Source: Prostheceraeus crozeri (taxonomy: Eukaryota > Platyhelminthes > Polycladida > Euryleptidae). Taken from it: a stretch of 64,000 nt of DNA. The notes beneath the pieces were generated by a model that did no database searches, was not told the origin of the DNA, and saw nothing but the letters and a program-made list of their open reading frames with translations. Where the stretch lies: NCBI GenBank assembly GCA_907163375.1, contig CAJQUW010005558.1, forward strand, positions 124,001-188,000, written 5' to 3'. Shown in pieces: positions 1 through 12,600 of the stretch; positions within the stretch are counted from its first letter, which is position 1; the number at the start of each line of letters is the position of its first letter. A program made the position numbers and the translations under genes.

Positions 1-430
1 AAGGGGGTATCTTTTATGATTGGAGAGCTTCTGGGCATGTAATTGAGTCGTTTCAACATCGATCGACACTTTTTTGATAGAGGTATGTTAGATCTCTGAG
101 ACTTAGGAGTGAGTGAATCTTGGGATTTGTCGAATGTGTCGAGGATAGGTAAGAAGTGTCGAGAGGGGCCTGGGAGGTGGAACAGCATAGAAGGAGGTAT
201 CTTGTATGATTGGGGGGCTGCTGGGCATGTAATTGAGTCGTTTCATCATCGATCGACACTTTTTTGATAGAGGTATGTTAGATATCTGAGACTTAGGAGT
301 GAGTGAATCTTGGGATTTGTCGAATGTGTCGAGGATAGGCAAAAAAGTGTCGAGAGGGGCCTGGGAGGTGGAACAGCATAGAAGGAGGTATCTTTTATGA
401 TTTGGGGGCTGCTGGGCATGAATTAAAATT
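1..430. repeat. Satellite-like tandem repeat, ~190-bp unit, about 2.3 copies
   Basis: The phrase AAGG(G/A)GGTATCTT recurs at positions 3, 191 and 382, and the sequence between matches copy to copy with few changes, giving a period of 190-191 bp. The array runs off the left edge of the window, so its true size is unknown. Each unit holds several TGTCGA words. Open frames seen on the minus strand here are simply the repeat read through and I do not call them genes. Confidence 0.9.
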
Positions 431-3400
431 CTGTCGGCAGACAATTGAACCGATATCATATCTCATTAGCAGCCCGATAATGCCGGTTTCTTGATAAGAC
501 CTTATTATGATTTTCTTGAAAAAGATAATATTCACCAGAATGCGCTGAAATAAAGATCACAGTGGTAGACAGATTGTCCACAATGTGAAGACGGACATCT
601 TTAGTTGTCTCTAATGATGATCAACATAATATACGTGGTGAGAGGTCCGTACATCACTTATTTGAACATCACTAACAAATAAAAGACGGTATGATGATGA
701 GATGTGCAAAAATTAGATGTACAGACCAATAAATATCAGTAAAGGAATTTTCCAGAGAGTACGTACACTCTAGGAGATTTTAAAGACTATCGAGTAAATA
801 AGCCTATAAAATCATAATTATACATCTAGAGGTACGATCATGATCAGCACAGATAGTGTAGGAATTCGATAGTACTCGATGTGACAATAATTGAAACCGG
901 TGGGGCAAGTCACCTTCTGTAAATTTTATTGAGAAAGGATGAAGCTACCTCGTGGAAATCACGTGGTTTTAAGTACGTAAATTATATGCAAACAGAAAAA
1001 TAAAATATTAAATTTTTCGAAAAGTTTCTGATTGGTCGAAACTTTATGTCGAGAAAAGTGTCGAGAAATCTGTCGAGGAATGTGTCGAGAAAGTTGCATG
1101 CGTGCTTAGTTGTCATTGCTGTTTACGTTATTTACTCTTTCCGACTTATTTGGGCGTCATGGGACCTCATTTAGCACTAATATTAATATTTCCAAATTAG
1201 GTTGTGTTTCATATGATAAAACAAATACAAATGGAAGGATTTTGTATCTCTAATTTTCGACATAGTCCTTGAAAGTGTCAACAGCTGCACTGAACCACGT
1301 CAATTAAACTCGCTAGGCCGTTGACTATGCCAAGTTATCATGCTAGTTCTTACTTCGATTAGTGGTGCACACAATGCTTTCTCTAGACAACAAACAAAGC
1401 AGGACTAGCGTCCTGATAATTTCTGGATGCCCTGTTATTTTCCCTCTTATAGCTTCTTCAATTTTGCTCTGTCTACTTATTGGCGTCAGTGCCGTTATTT
1501 GATAACCTGATTTCTCTGATTAAGCTCCTGATTCACCCTGACTTGTCAGACATGCAAAAAATTGGAATTTAGTTAACTAAATAACATGTATCGAAGGGGT
1601 TTGGATGTTATAGACCGTGCAAGTGAAGGATTTGGATGGAAGGTTAAGTGATGGGTTTTGACATGGGACATGTTTTTAACGTATCAGGCTGATGCCTTTC
1701 CTTTTTCATCAATGTTCTAAATCATTGCGAATGATAGTTCAGGACTTCTTTTGATCCAATTTTTCCATTCTATAATTATCGTGTCCCCAAATATTCGTTT
1801 CGACAGCCTGTCAGCGCCAAGACACAGTAAGGAAGCAGCTAATAGAAGGGAGAGAGAGAGATTAATAATTGATGGTATGTGATCTGCGGTCTCCGGTCCG
1901 AGCATCTCTCTACCAACCAGCTCGTGCTTCCAATTTAATTTTTGTTTGCACTTTCTGGAAATCCTGCTCCGTTTGAACGTATCGCTTTGGTGAAGTAGCT
2001 TAGCAAGGATTTTAATGTCGCAGTGCTCATTTTACATTCATAATCTTCATTCACATGTTTTACAGACGCGCGGATATTCTAGTACTTGTTCGAAGTCTGT
2101 CGAAAATTTTAACTTCGCGTATGTCACATGTGATGTATCAATCCTTTTATTTAAGCTCTTGATATTCAACAATGCTGATGTGTGGGAATCTATTTCTCTG
2201 TGGATGCTTAGTAATTATATGACAGGTGACTAAGTCATAAAATAATTGAACCCTATTTCTCAGGGTGAATTAAACGCATGAAGTTTCAAATTCCGTTACC
2301 AAATTTGTCATGTTTTTGTCACTCAACATCATTTTTGCATGAGAAACTTAATGTCATCAGAAAGAAAGCATCTTGATGCATGTTAGCACATTGTATATTC
2401 AACTATTCAAATTGGGATATTTTTCCTTGTTAAATGAAGTAACCTTTTTAAGAAATTTCGTTAACAGTAACGGAATTTCAAATGTTCATCGTCATACAAT
2501 CACATAAAAGCTTCTCTTACCCTAGTTTCTACCTAGATTACAATAGGCTACCCATCTTCTATGCTATCTTTCCACTAGTATTTTCGTTTATTATCATAAC
2601 TTATTATTTCATTCTTGGTTGAGATTGCAAATCAATATCTATCACCTAGATATAGGCCTACTGAGTCAATACTTTAGTTGATTTAAGAAGGCAAAATGAT
2701 GAAATTATTTAAGGTAAAAATAAAACAAATTAATATAAATAATATGACTCTATGATTCAGGATGTATTGTCCGTTTGACCACACGCAGGCACACAGCCTA
2801 CTGCTAAATAATGTCGGACGATTGTCATCAGTGGAAATATATGATTTGCAGATTGTCAAGATTAAAGTTATTGTGCTCCTCGCATTTTTCATGAATGTTA
2901 ATCCCGTCAAATTAACTACTAGCTAATTGTTACACTTATCTTGACAAATACAGATAGTTGTGTAGGCCTATCGGCTTCTTAGTCCAACATCAAATGCACA
3001 AAACGGTGAATATCTACGGAACATTTTTCTTGAAGTCACGTTCAAATTTTTAAGCTGCTGTGTCTATTTCTACTGCCTTCGGTACATTCATGATTCGCCC
3101 TGCATATGCACCCTCCCCATCACTTCATATGAGGACCAATGTCCACTTTCACAGAAACACCTACTGTGAAGAATACCACATCTTAACGTGAAGCTAGCAC
3201 TGTATCCTGTAGCCATGTCGAATGCTATCAAGATTCATGTTAGTAAACTGAGTTACGATTGTGATTCATTCATCACGCCTTTGAATCTCAAATGTTTCAA
3301 ACTTACACTCCCACATCAAAGTGCTCGCTCCCTTTAATGTCATCAGCTCTGTAATGAATAACTTTCTAAAAAGAACAGAAATGGTTGCTTTTCAATCATG

Positions 3401-4654
3401 AAAAAATGTGAAGGAGGACCCGAAAAGAGTTGTGAGGGGGATGGGGGCCAACTAATACAGATGTATTTTTACCACCCAATGAGTCAGTTCGTGTAAATGT
3501 TTAATTTATAAGCCTAGGTATACATGTATATCACATGCGTGCTCAGCATGTCATCCATAGTTTCATCTTTTCATAACACATCGATATCACTTGTAAATAT
3601 GCATGCATGTGTTCTCACTCATCATTATTTGTGTATATCATCAGTGCCCTCATTGACTTACGAATTTCATTGCTAATCATTTTATCACACAAGGAGCGTG
3701 TTTTCAATTTGAGAATAAGCGTTCTGATATTCTGATATTCATATCTAATGGATAATTTTCTCAATTTGAATGTCTATTTGTTGGTTTAATACACCTACAC
3801 ACTGATCTATAGGCCTAATGTACTATGCAAGCCTAGAAAGTTGTTTATACTGACAATAACACGATCATCATAATTTCATAGGTTGCTGTAAGAGGAATGA
3901 AATCACTTCCGTTGATTCACCATTCGTCAACATGAAATGAAAAAATGATATTGTCAACATATTCGATTGTTTTCCAAGAATTATCGAGTGCTGGAAATCC
4001 CTGGAACATTTCTATCTATGCATGTAGCTCTGATGCAATTATGCGCTGTGAAGTGGTTTGAAAGTCAAATGGTTGTGGTGATAAGGAGAAGGGATAGAAG
4101 TTAGCAAAAGGGATGTATCTGGTTATACAGGTTGTATAACGACCTGGAATTTAATAGGCAAATTAAATAGGCCTATTAGTTCGACCAAATTATTTATGTA
4201 TCCAAATTGGTTCAGTTTCTGCGTACAAATCAGAGCGACGAGTTAACTCGGGCTTCTCTTCTCATGGTATTGCCGCCTGCAACGTCACAGTGACATTTAA
4301 TTGAATTTAACTCTTGCACTGTGATTGATAAGTGTTGCCTTCTGACTTTACTTTTACCTCCACCTTCCTGAAGGTGAGCGAAGCGCTCGGAAGCTCGCTG
4401 ATGATAAAATTCAAATCCCCAGATTGGTTTTCTGAAGTTTTGAATAATTACGAAGGGGTAGGTAAAAAAAAGTTTTCTGTACATGAGATACACTTGCCTT
4501 GCCGTCATGGTGCCTCGTTTTGATTTACAATTAAAGTTCTCCTTGAAATCGCTTCTCGTCCAGCTACCTTTTGACTTCAACACGTCTGTAGGCCCACAAA
4601 AAAATATAATTAATTCTGCTTAAAACCAACTACATGCTACTGTTTCCATTTTAG
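431..4654. other. Non-coding stretch upstream of eIF5B
   Basis: I see no convincing coding region in these 4.2 kb; open frames are short and lack family resemblance. The 5' untranslated part of eIF5B should start in the right-hand end. A fair donor (AAG|GTGAGC at 4371-4379) lies 280 bases upstream of the acceptor used by the first coding exon (..CATTTTAG|TATCAAACATGG, ending 4654). One 5' UTR exon ending near 4373 is therefore plausible but unproven. Confidence 0.4.
1036..1095. repeat. Short degenerate tandem TGTCGAG(A/G)AA
   Basis: Four TGTCGAG words spaced 10-16 bases apart form a small degenerate tandem array. The same TGTCGAG word occurs in the 190-bp satellite 600 bases upstream, so this may be an outlying relic of it. 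Confidence 0.6.
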
Positions 4655-4662
4655 TATCAAAC

Positions 4663-6651
4663 ATGGAAGTTGACGACGATGCTCTCAATGAAATTGACGC
4701 TATGTATTCATCAGACGAAGATAAAAGGAAAAGGAAAAAAGGAAAAAACCAAAATAAGAAGGAAGTTGTTTCTAAATCACCGGAAGAAATCAAAGATAAT
4801 GGCGCCGTAGAAGAAAAAGAAGAGGCAGCCTCAACTGTTCTCTCTGCTGCGCAGAAGAAGAAATTAAAGAAGGAAAGAAGTAAAGCAAATAAAACTCAGG
4901 CGAATAAAGATGCAAGTCAGCAAGTTGATAATAAAAAAGAGCAAGTCATCAAACAGAAAAGTCCTGAGACGGATGCGAATGAGGCTGCGTCATCCAGTAA
5001 GGGAGATGATGATGCTACTACTCAACCATCGAAGACCAATGAAGGAGCAGAAAACGACGACGAAGGTGATAAAAAGGATGATAAGAAGAAGAAAAAGAAA
5101 AAGAAGGGTGCATCCGCCGCTGAGGAATCAAAAGAGAAGGTGAAAGAAACTGCTCGAAGCAAGCATATCGCTAAAATCAAAGAAAACTTACAGAAGAAAA
5201 AGGAGGAAGAAGAGAGATTGAAGAAGGAAGAGGAAGAGCGGATTCGAAGAGAAGAAGAAGCTGAGAGACTTCGGGAAGAAGAGGCACAGAAAGAAAAAGA
5301 GCGGAAGGAAAAAAAGAAACAGAAGGAGAAAGAAAAGAAACAGCGCTTGAAGGCAGAAGGAAAATTACTAACCGAGAAGGAAAAACAGAATCGCCGGAGG
5401 GTTCAAGAACTGGTGGCAATGAGAGGCATCGACATGAATACTGAAGCTACTAGCGAAGATGTTGAAAAGAAGAAAAAGCCTCGATACGAGAAGCTGAAAA
5501 AACGAAATCGTCAAGAGAAGCCTGTCGAGGCAGTGGAGAAAGCCAGTCCTGAACCTACACAGACAATCGAAGCAAAAATCGACACAGAGAAGCAAAAAGA
5601 GACTCCAGTTATTGACAATCAAGATGATGGCGATGATGACGACTGGGAGAAGATGGCTGATGATGATTTGGTGGAAAAATCGGTCACTGTTTGCAACAAT
5701 AAGATGGAAAAACTGGAGATAAATGAAAAGAAAGAAGCGGAGGAGGCTGCTGTGGAATCATCTGACGCTGAATCTGAAAGTGCTATCGAGAACGGAAGTG
5801 AAAATGAAGCTGAGGAAGAGGAGGATGAAGAGGAATCTGAATCAGAGGATGAAGACGATGAAGACGATGATTTAGATCCATTGGAAAAAGCCAGAGAGCG
5901 AATTCGTAGCCGTCATGTCAAATTTGATGAGCAACGTAGTGCGGACAAACTTCGAGCGCCTGTAGTATGTGTCCTCGGTCATGTAGATACAGGCAAAACG
6001 AAAATCCTTGATAAATTGCGTCGGACGCACGTACAAGATGGAGAAGCGGGTGGCATCACTCAACAAATCGGAGCCACCAATGTTCCGTCTCATGCCATTC
6101 TCGACGCAACGAAGATGTGTAAGGAATTCCAGAGGGCTGGTCTTCGATTGCCTGGATTACTTATCATCGATACTCCTGGTCACGAGTCCTTCAGTAATCT
6201 GAGAAGTCGAGGATCCTCCCTGTGCGACATCGCCATCCTCGTGGTTGACATCATGCATGGCCTCGAACCTCAAACAATCGAATCTATTCAGCTTTTGAAG
6301 AAGCGGAAAACTCCCTTTATCGTGGCATTGAACAAGGTTGACCGGTTGTTTCAGTGGAGAACTAACCCTAGTAGTGATATCATTAACACATTGAAGAAGC
6401 AACAGTCGAATACTCAGCAGGAGTTCAATGAGCGTGTTCAAAGTGTTATAGCACAATTTGCTGTTCAGGAACTGAATGCCTGTCTGTTTAATGACAACAC
6501 TGACCTCGACGAGTATATTAGCATGGTTCCAACGTCAGCACACACTGGCGATGGAATGGGCAACCTTTTGGCGTATCTGTGCGACTTCTCACAAAAGAGG
6601 CTGACGAAACGACTATCCTTCAGTGAAGAATTGGAGGCAACTGTGATGGAG
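4663..6651 (+). CDS. EIF5B: eIF5B exon 1: charged N-terminus and GTPase domain
   Basis: This 663-codon exon starts at an ATG eight bases after a clean acceptor and ends at ATGGAG|GTAAGTG. Residues 1-420 are lysine/glutamate-rich with poly-acidic runs near 390-410, as in other eIF5B proteins. The G domain (about 428-655) shows every GTPase motif: GHVDTGKTK (P-loop), GGITQQIGAT (switch I), DTPGHESF (switch II), NKVD, and TSAHTGDG as the G5 loop. There is no internal break across 2 kb, so codon reading is well kept. One 2-kb exon for this region is intron-poor compared with vertebrate EIF5B. Confidence 0.97.
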
Positions 6652-9600
6652 GTAAGTGTTGTTTTTTTTCGTAAAGCGTACTTATACTTGAGCGAATCAA
6701 GGAGTTCAGCACTTGATATAAAGTTTTAATATGTGTTCTGATAAAAAAGTTCAGATCAAGTGTTGGACGTCCTGCTCCGTTTGAAAATGATGTTCAATTC
6801 ACCGGTCAGTGAAAACAGCTGTTGTAGGCCTATTTGGTACAGTTAATTAAATCTAGATACCGAAATTAGAGTTTAATGACTTAGGTTTTTGAGTTATGAT
6901 TTAACTTCAACTGTTCTGGAGATAAAATAGGACTTCTTGGAATGTCTGGGCTGGACACCTTTTTTTGAGTAGGCTGCCATCATTGGGCGCTGCGGTCCCC
7001 ATCAATATTACAAAAGAGAACATCGTTTTTAATACATGGAGTAGCATCATGGCGTCATTCGATGATCATAAAGGAATAATACCGTTCTTCGTTGGCTGGA
7101 CTTTGATGAAGACTTATGCTATTTTCCTTTATAATGTTTGACTTAGGTTTTTCATTTGCGGTACTACGAAAAAAGTAATTGTGCTAAGTATCACTTGTTA
7201 CAACTTTGTACATCAGATACTTCTGTAAAGAAATAACTTAATCGAACAATTTTAATGCTTTTTAAATAGATACTGGTCAAAGTGATCACGAAGCACGTTT
7301 TTGATGAAACTTTGCCAGAGATGCCTGGAAATAGAATATAAATAATAGAACTTAAATATAATAACTTATAAATAACTTAGATAATATAGAACTTATAAAT
7401 AATAGTCGGGATTTTCTCTTTGCCTCGCGGTTGTTTGAATAGGCTGAAGGAGCAGCGTGGATCTGAAGCCCACATGATATGTATTATAGACCAGTTGAAA
7501 TGAATTGAATTAGTTGTTGCCTTTTCTTAATCTGTCGATGTGGATAAGACAATGCTGCCAGAAGTCTCCTCTGTATTCGAATGTATATTTCATGAAATGG
7601 TTTTTTCTCTATTACAGGTGAAGGAAATCACTGGTTTGGGTACGACAATCGACGTTATTCTTGTTAATGGACGATTGCGTGAGAACTCACATATCATTAT
7701 AGCAGGTCAAGATAGGCCTATTGTTACTCAAGTTCGATGGTTTGTTGACATAGCCTGCAACCAATGAAAGAATTGCGTGTGAAAAATGCATACTCCAATT
7801 TCAAAGAAGTGGAAGGTGCTCAAGGTGTCAAAATCATTGCCAAAGACTTAGAGAAAGCTTTAGCTGGTCTTCCATTATTTTCTAGTGAAGATCAGTTTGA
7901 ACAGGAAGTGTCACTGTGGAGGAAGTGAGTCGAGGACTGAGTAATATTTTGCGCGGGATTCAAGTGTCTGAGAAAAGGGTGATTTTTATGTACAAGCTAG
8001 TACACTGGGTTTCACTGGAAGCTTGTTGCTTGAATTTTCTACGGAACCGTCGAAAATACCGGTACGGTACGATGTCCGTTTAGATCGATCAACAGCTGAT
8101 AATTCTTTCGAATGTTTTATTTTTGTTTCAGTACTCTTCTATCAACATTGGGCCTGTGCATCGACGTGATGGTCATGATGAAGGCATCCGTCATGGCTGG
8201 ACAGGGACCCTCAATATGGCCTCATTCTGGCGTTCGATGTGAAGGTCGAGCGGGAAGCACAGGAGATGGCAGAGTCACAAGGAGTTCGGATATTTACCGC
8301 AGATATCATTTATCATTTGTTTGATAGTTTCATGCGATACAGGTCAGTGGAATGAACATTCTTATATGGGGCCAAATGCAAATTTTGTGAGTAATGTCGA
8401 CAATGTTTTCGCTAAGAAATTGTCAATGTCGGTTTCAGTTTGTATTTTGATTTGTTAGGAAATTGAAAGCATAGAAGCAAACAGTTGAACAAAGACAGCA
8501 ATCTAAAGAATAATGACGTCAGTGTTATCGTAATATGCAATGAACGTGAAAGCATGGTCAGAATTAATACGTGTATAAGTAACGTAGGCACACAGACTGT
8601 CCACCAAACCTTTTGCAAGAGTAAATGTTGAACTCCATACTTACTTACGTATACTTATTACTTATACCATTTAACGACGATTGTTCTATCCTTGTTTGGT
8701 ACGACGGTTCGCTTGTATGGCAGTTCTCCACTTCGCTCGGTCGTTAGCATCTTCCACACGGAGCCCGAGCGCTCGAAGGTCTTCTTTGATCTTATCGCTC
8801 CATGATTTCCTAGGACGTCCAACAGGATAGAGCAGGCATTTCCTCCACTCTCTGACAATTCTAGTTTGACGAATACTGTCTGATTTTAGCGAAGATTTGG
8901 TGATACTTTTTTGAAAATAGGAAAAATAGTATCTACGTGAAGATGGTGTTCATTTTTTTTCATTGAGCTTGTTATGATCAAGGACTCCGGAAGTCCGCGT
9001 AACATAATCAGGAATTCTTCATCAAAGTAAGCTGATTCCGTAATAAGATTCAATACCTCCCAAAGTTGAATTATTTGCATGTAGCCCACAGATGCATATT
9101 TTGAAACTGAGCTTCATTTACATGCGATTTGTACAGGGCCTGTGGCAGTTCCAACAACACACAGTTAGATTGCATCAACAAAATAACTTATTGTTGTACT
9201 AAAAGTTTTGTTTGTGTTTTGAAATTGTGCTCTTAAGTTATAATGCATTATTATAAGCGTCTCATGTTTCAAGTAACATGGACAGTTCACTCAATTGTGG
9301 TGGATGCACTGTACTAATTTATCGCATTTATCTCAGCGCATGTTCAGTTCATTAACAAAGGATTTCTTTGTGATCACACGCTCGATGTACAATAAGAAAT
9401 TCGTGTAATGAGGATTAATATTAGGCTGCTTACTGCTTGATTCTCAATAGTGCCAAAATGTATATTGTAGCAGTTTTGTTGATCACTGAGTTTTATACAG
9501 ACAATGAAAAAGCACTCGCAGACGTCACTCGCACACTTAAGATAGTTTAAAGAAAGTAATTGTCAGCTGATTCCATTCATATAATGAATTTCAAGTGCGA

Positions 9601-12600
9601 AATTAAGTTCAACATTCCCAACTTCTAAATCACTGTTGATCTTCGCTTCCGTTAAATGTCTCACTGTGAAGACATTGATTCTATTTGTCCTCTCCATAAA
9701 CGACTTCTACGTACTGATAAAACATTGATAACAATCACATACCACCTAGATGTTAAAAATACATTTGCTTGTCTACGGTATGCTGGCAGTATAAGCAATA
9801 TAAGAAGCAGTAATTTATCAGATATATACGAGATTCTCACATGAGAAATAAGCTTATTGATTTTTGGGTCAACGTCTTATGTCACGTTCACGCATCACAG
9901 ATTTACTGTGGAGAATTTCTAAAAGCTTTATATTTCCTAAGCTTCTTGCTCTGGGTGTTGAGTTTGAATCAGGGATGCGGAGTCGGAGTCCCGGAGTCCT
10001 ATCATTTTTACTGGAGTCGGAGTCCTATCAGATGATAGGACTCCGGCCTATAACCAGACCAGAGACATAATACAAAAAAATTATTTATCCTCGTGCATAG
10101 CTGTCACTGTTTTGATGTCAACTTTCTCTGTCAAACAAAAGTACAGAGACAGCAGTGCATGCAAAGTTTGTAATAGTTGAGGGAATGCACTGCAATTGTG
10201 AAAAAAGATTGTCTTTTCACTCGGTGATTTAGAAGAGAAGACAATCCTTCCTAGCCTCGATCACACCTACGCACCAAAGGTCACATCAGAGACAAAAATG
10301 AAATGCTAGTTCGTTTGAGAACATTACCTCTTGCCTTCACGTTAATCGTGTGTGATGGCTCTTGTAAAGCGCATATTAGAAAAGGAAGTGTACCCATATT
10401 TTTTGAGAAGGATGGGTATTTTCCTGCCTGGTAGAGACTGGAGAAAGCCGTGTGAAGCACGCATCAACAAGATGGGAGGAGCCGAGTCGTATGCATCCAA
10501 CTTAAAGCGACATTTGATCAACTTTCATCGAAAATGATTGATAATTGATACAGCAATGATAGCTAAAGATAGGTTCAGGTAATCCTGTAGTGATCTATGA
10601 TGTATGCTACCAGTTTTTTTTCAAAAAAACTAGGCTATATATACTTGCCACCCGTAGTCGGGGTCGGAGTCCTATCAAAAGCCGGAGTCCTATCAAAATG
10701 ATAGGACTCCGCATCCCTGGTTTGAAGTCAATGTTTCATTTTCCCAAAAGTAAAAGTTACTTTTAGTCTATTTCCAAACGTTTCTCCAAAAAACCCAAAT
10801 GGAAAACAAGATCATACTATTTCATTTCATTGTTTCCCAAAATACGCTGAAAGATTCAGGAAAATATTGGCCGCAAAATATTCGAGAATGTGAAGAGGGA
10901 ATTTGGAATCACATAATATCAAGAACATCTACTCGCACAATTAGTGCATGAATGTTTCTTTATGTCATTCCACGAGCTTTACTTGTGGTTTTGATAGAGG
11001 AGAGATTGTGCATTAAGCAATTGACTGAAGTTGTAGAATTTTTGGAGCCATCCATTTCAATCGTTCTTAACGAACAACTTTGCATATTGATCGATCGCTT
11101 ATTTCAAGAAAAATATATGAGAATTTGCTAGACGACTTCTGCACCTTTCGAATACATACTTGGACGGATAGCCTATACATCCAGATTTCCATACTGATAT
11201 GTAATTTTTCATACAACAATTGACGAATCATTTTAGTACAGAAAATTGAAATGGATGTCCAATTTCAAATCATCGCGATGAAAGTTCTTGCCAACAATTG
11301 CAAAGTTTTTCGAAAACTTTGTATTAGTTCTTATGAATAAGATTTTTTCAGGCTTTCGTTATGCGGATTTTCAATTAATTCCAGGTTAGTATGGTCATGT
11401 ACATCAGACAATTTGTTGGTACAATCAATCCATCGCGAGAAAATACAGCAAATCATCCTGTTCATCCACGTTGAAGCAGTGGTCGCGGACGCAGTTCTCT
11501 TCTCAATTGATTTGAATCAAACAACACGAAGTACTACAATTTTTAATGATGACTTTTCTGACTATAAATCAATCTAAGCTTTACATATAAAGTGCCTTTC
11601 TTCTTAAGTCCGAGTTTGTGGGTTCAGGTATGATTGACAAAAATCTCGAGAAAATCCAAATTAATTGATTCTGAGCGATCAGCAGCAGCGTACAAAGCTT
11701 TGGGACACTTCAGAATACCTGGAAAGGAAATCATTTTGCTCTTTCTGCATCTGTTACTTCCTTTACAGATATCAACTTTTTCCACATGAAAACTGTCGAT
11801 ACCAGCTGAAACGACACTCGAATGAATTTGTCCGAAGAGGACATACTTAGAACCACAAAAGATATGAAACACTAATTACACTCGAAGGGTTTTGGTGGAC
11901 TGGATCGTGTCGTAAAATGACTCATTACTCAGGCTAAGAGATTTTGAGACCACCAGGCTTCTAGCATGACAACAAGGAAACGTTCCAGATAATCAAGTTT
12001 GCAATTCTGAATTATTTTTATAGGATCGGAATGCTCACTTCGTTTTTGAAGTCCTATCGTTGGAGTCTTTACATTAATCACGTCAATAAAACAACGGAAA
12101 ATTTGGAGCGCTACCAAAAGGTCAATGAAGTTGCATTGCTCCAGTGCTTGAATGGCAAATTCGTGTAAAAAAGAATGAGTTAAAAGAGCTGAACTTATTT
12201 AAGAATATGCTCCATTTGAAGCCAAAGTTTTGTTGTATACAACATAATTATGTACCATTTTTAACTGTCTTGACTATTCGGTATAGTAGAGTTCCTTAAT
12301 ATCAGACAACTTTCCTAGAATGGAGTTGCTATAATTGAATCAACTGGGAGCAAAAGGAATAACAAATTCACCGCATTTTAATAAGTTGTTGTGCGAGTAG
12401 ATGTTCTTGATATTATGTGATTCCAGATTCCCTCTTCACATTCTCGAATATTTTGCAGCCAATATTTTCCTGAATCTTTCAGCGTCTTTTGGGAAACAAT
12501 GAAATGAAATAGTATGATCTTGTTTTCTATTTGGGTTCTCCAACTTGTGCTACAACCATCGACAACACGTTTGAAAGTCATTTTGACTAAGTATAATCGT

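Larger units (their letters stand above)
10791..12538. mobile_element. P-element-like remnant between 150-bp inverted arms
   Basis: The 150 bp at 10791-10940 recur inverted at 12389-12538 with only a few differences. The inner boundary is sharp at CATCTACTCGCAC / GTGCGAGTAGATG. Between the arms are 1,448 bp with broken minus-strand coding that looks like P-element/THAP9-type transposase. I could not find a target duplication outside the arms, so it could be a composite or a fold-back rearrangement and not one clean transposon. Confidence 0.6.

Noticed and set aside
53-459. Minus-strand frames in the first 460 bases
   Set aside because: They repeat with the 190-bp satellite and are by-products of it.
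5177-6456. Minus-strand frames across eIF5B exon 1
   Set aside because: They arise from the Lys/Glu-rich coding strand read in reverse.
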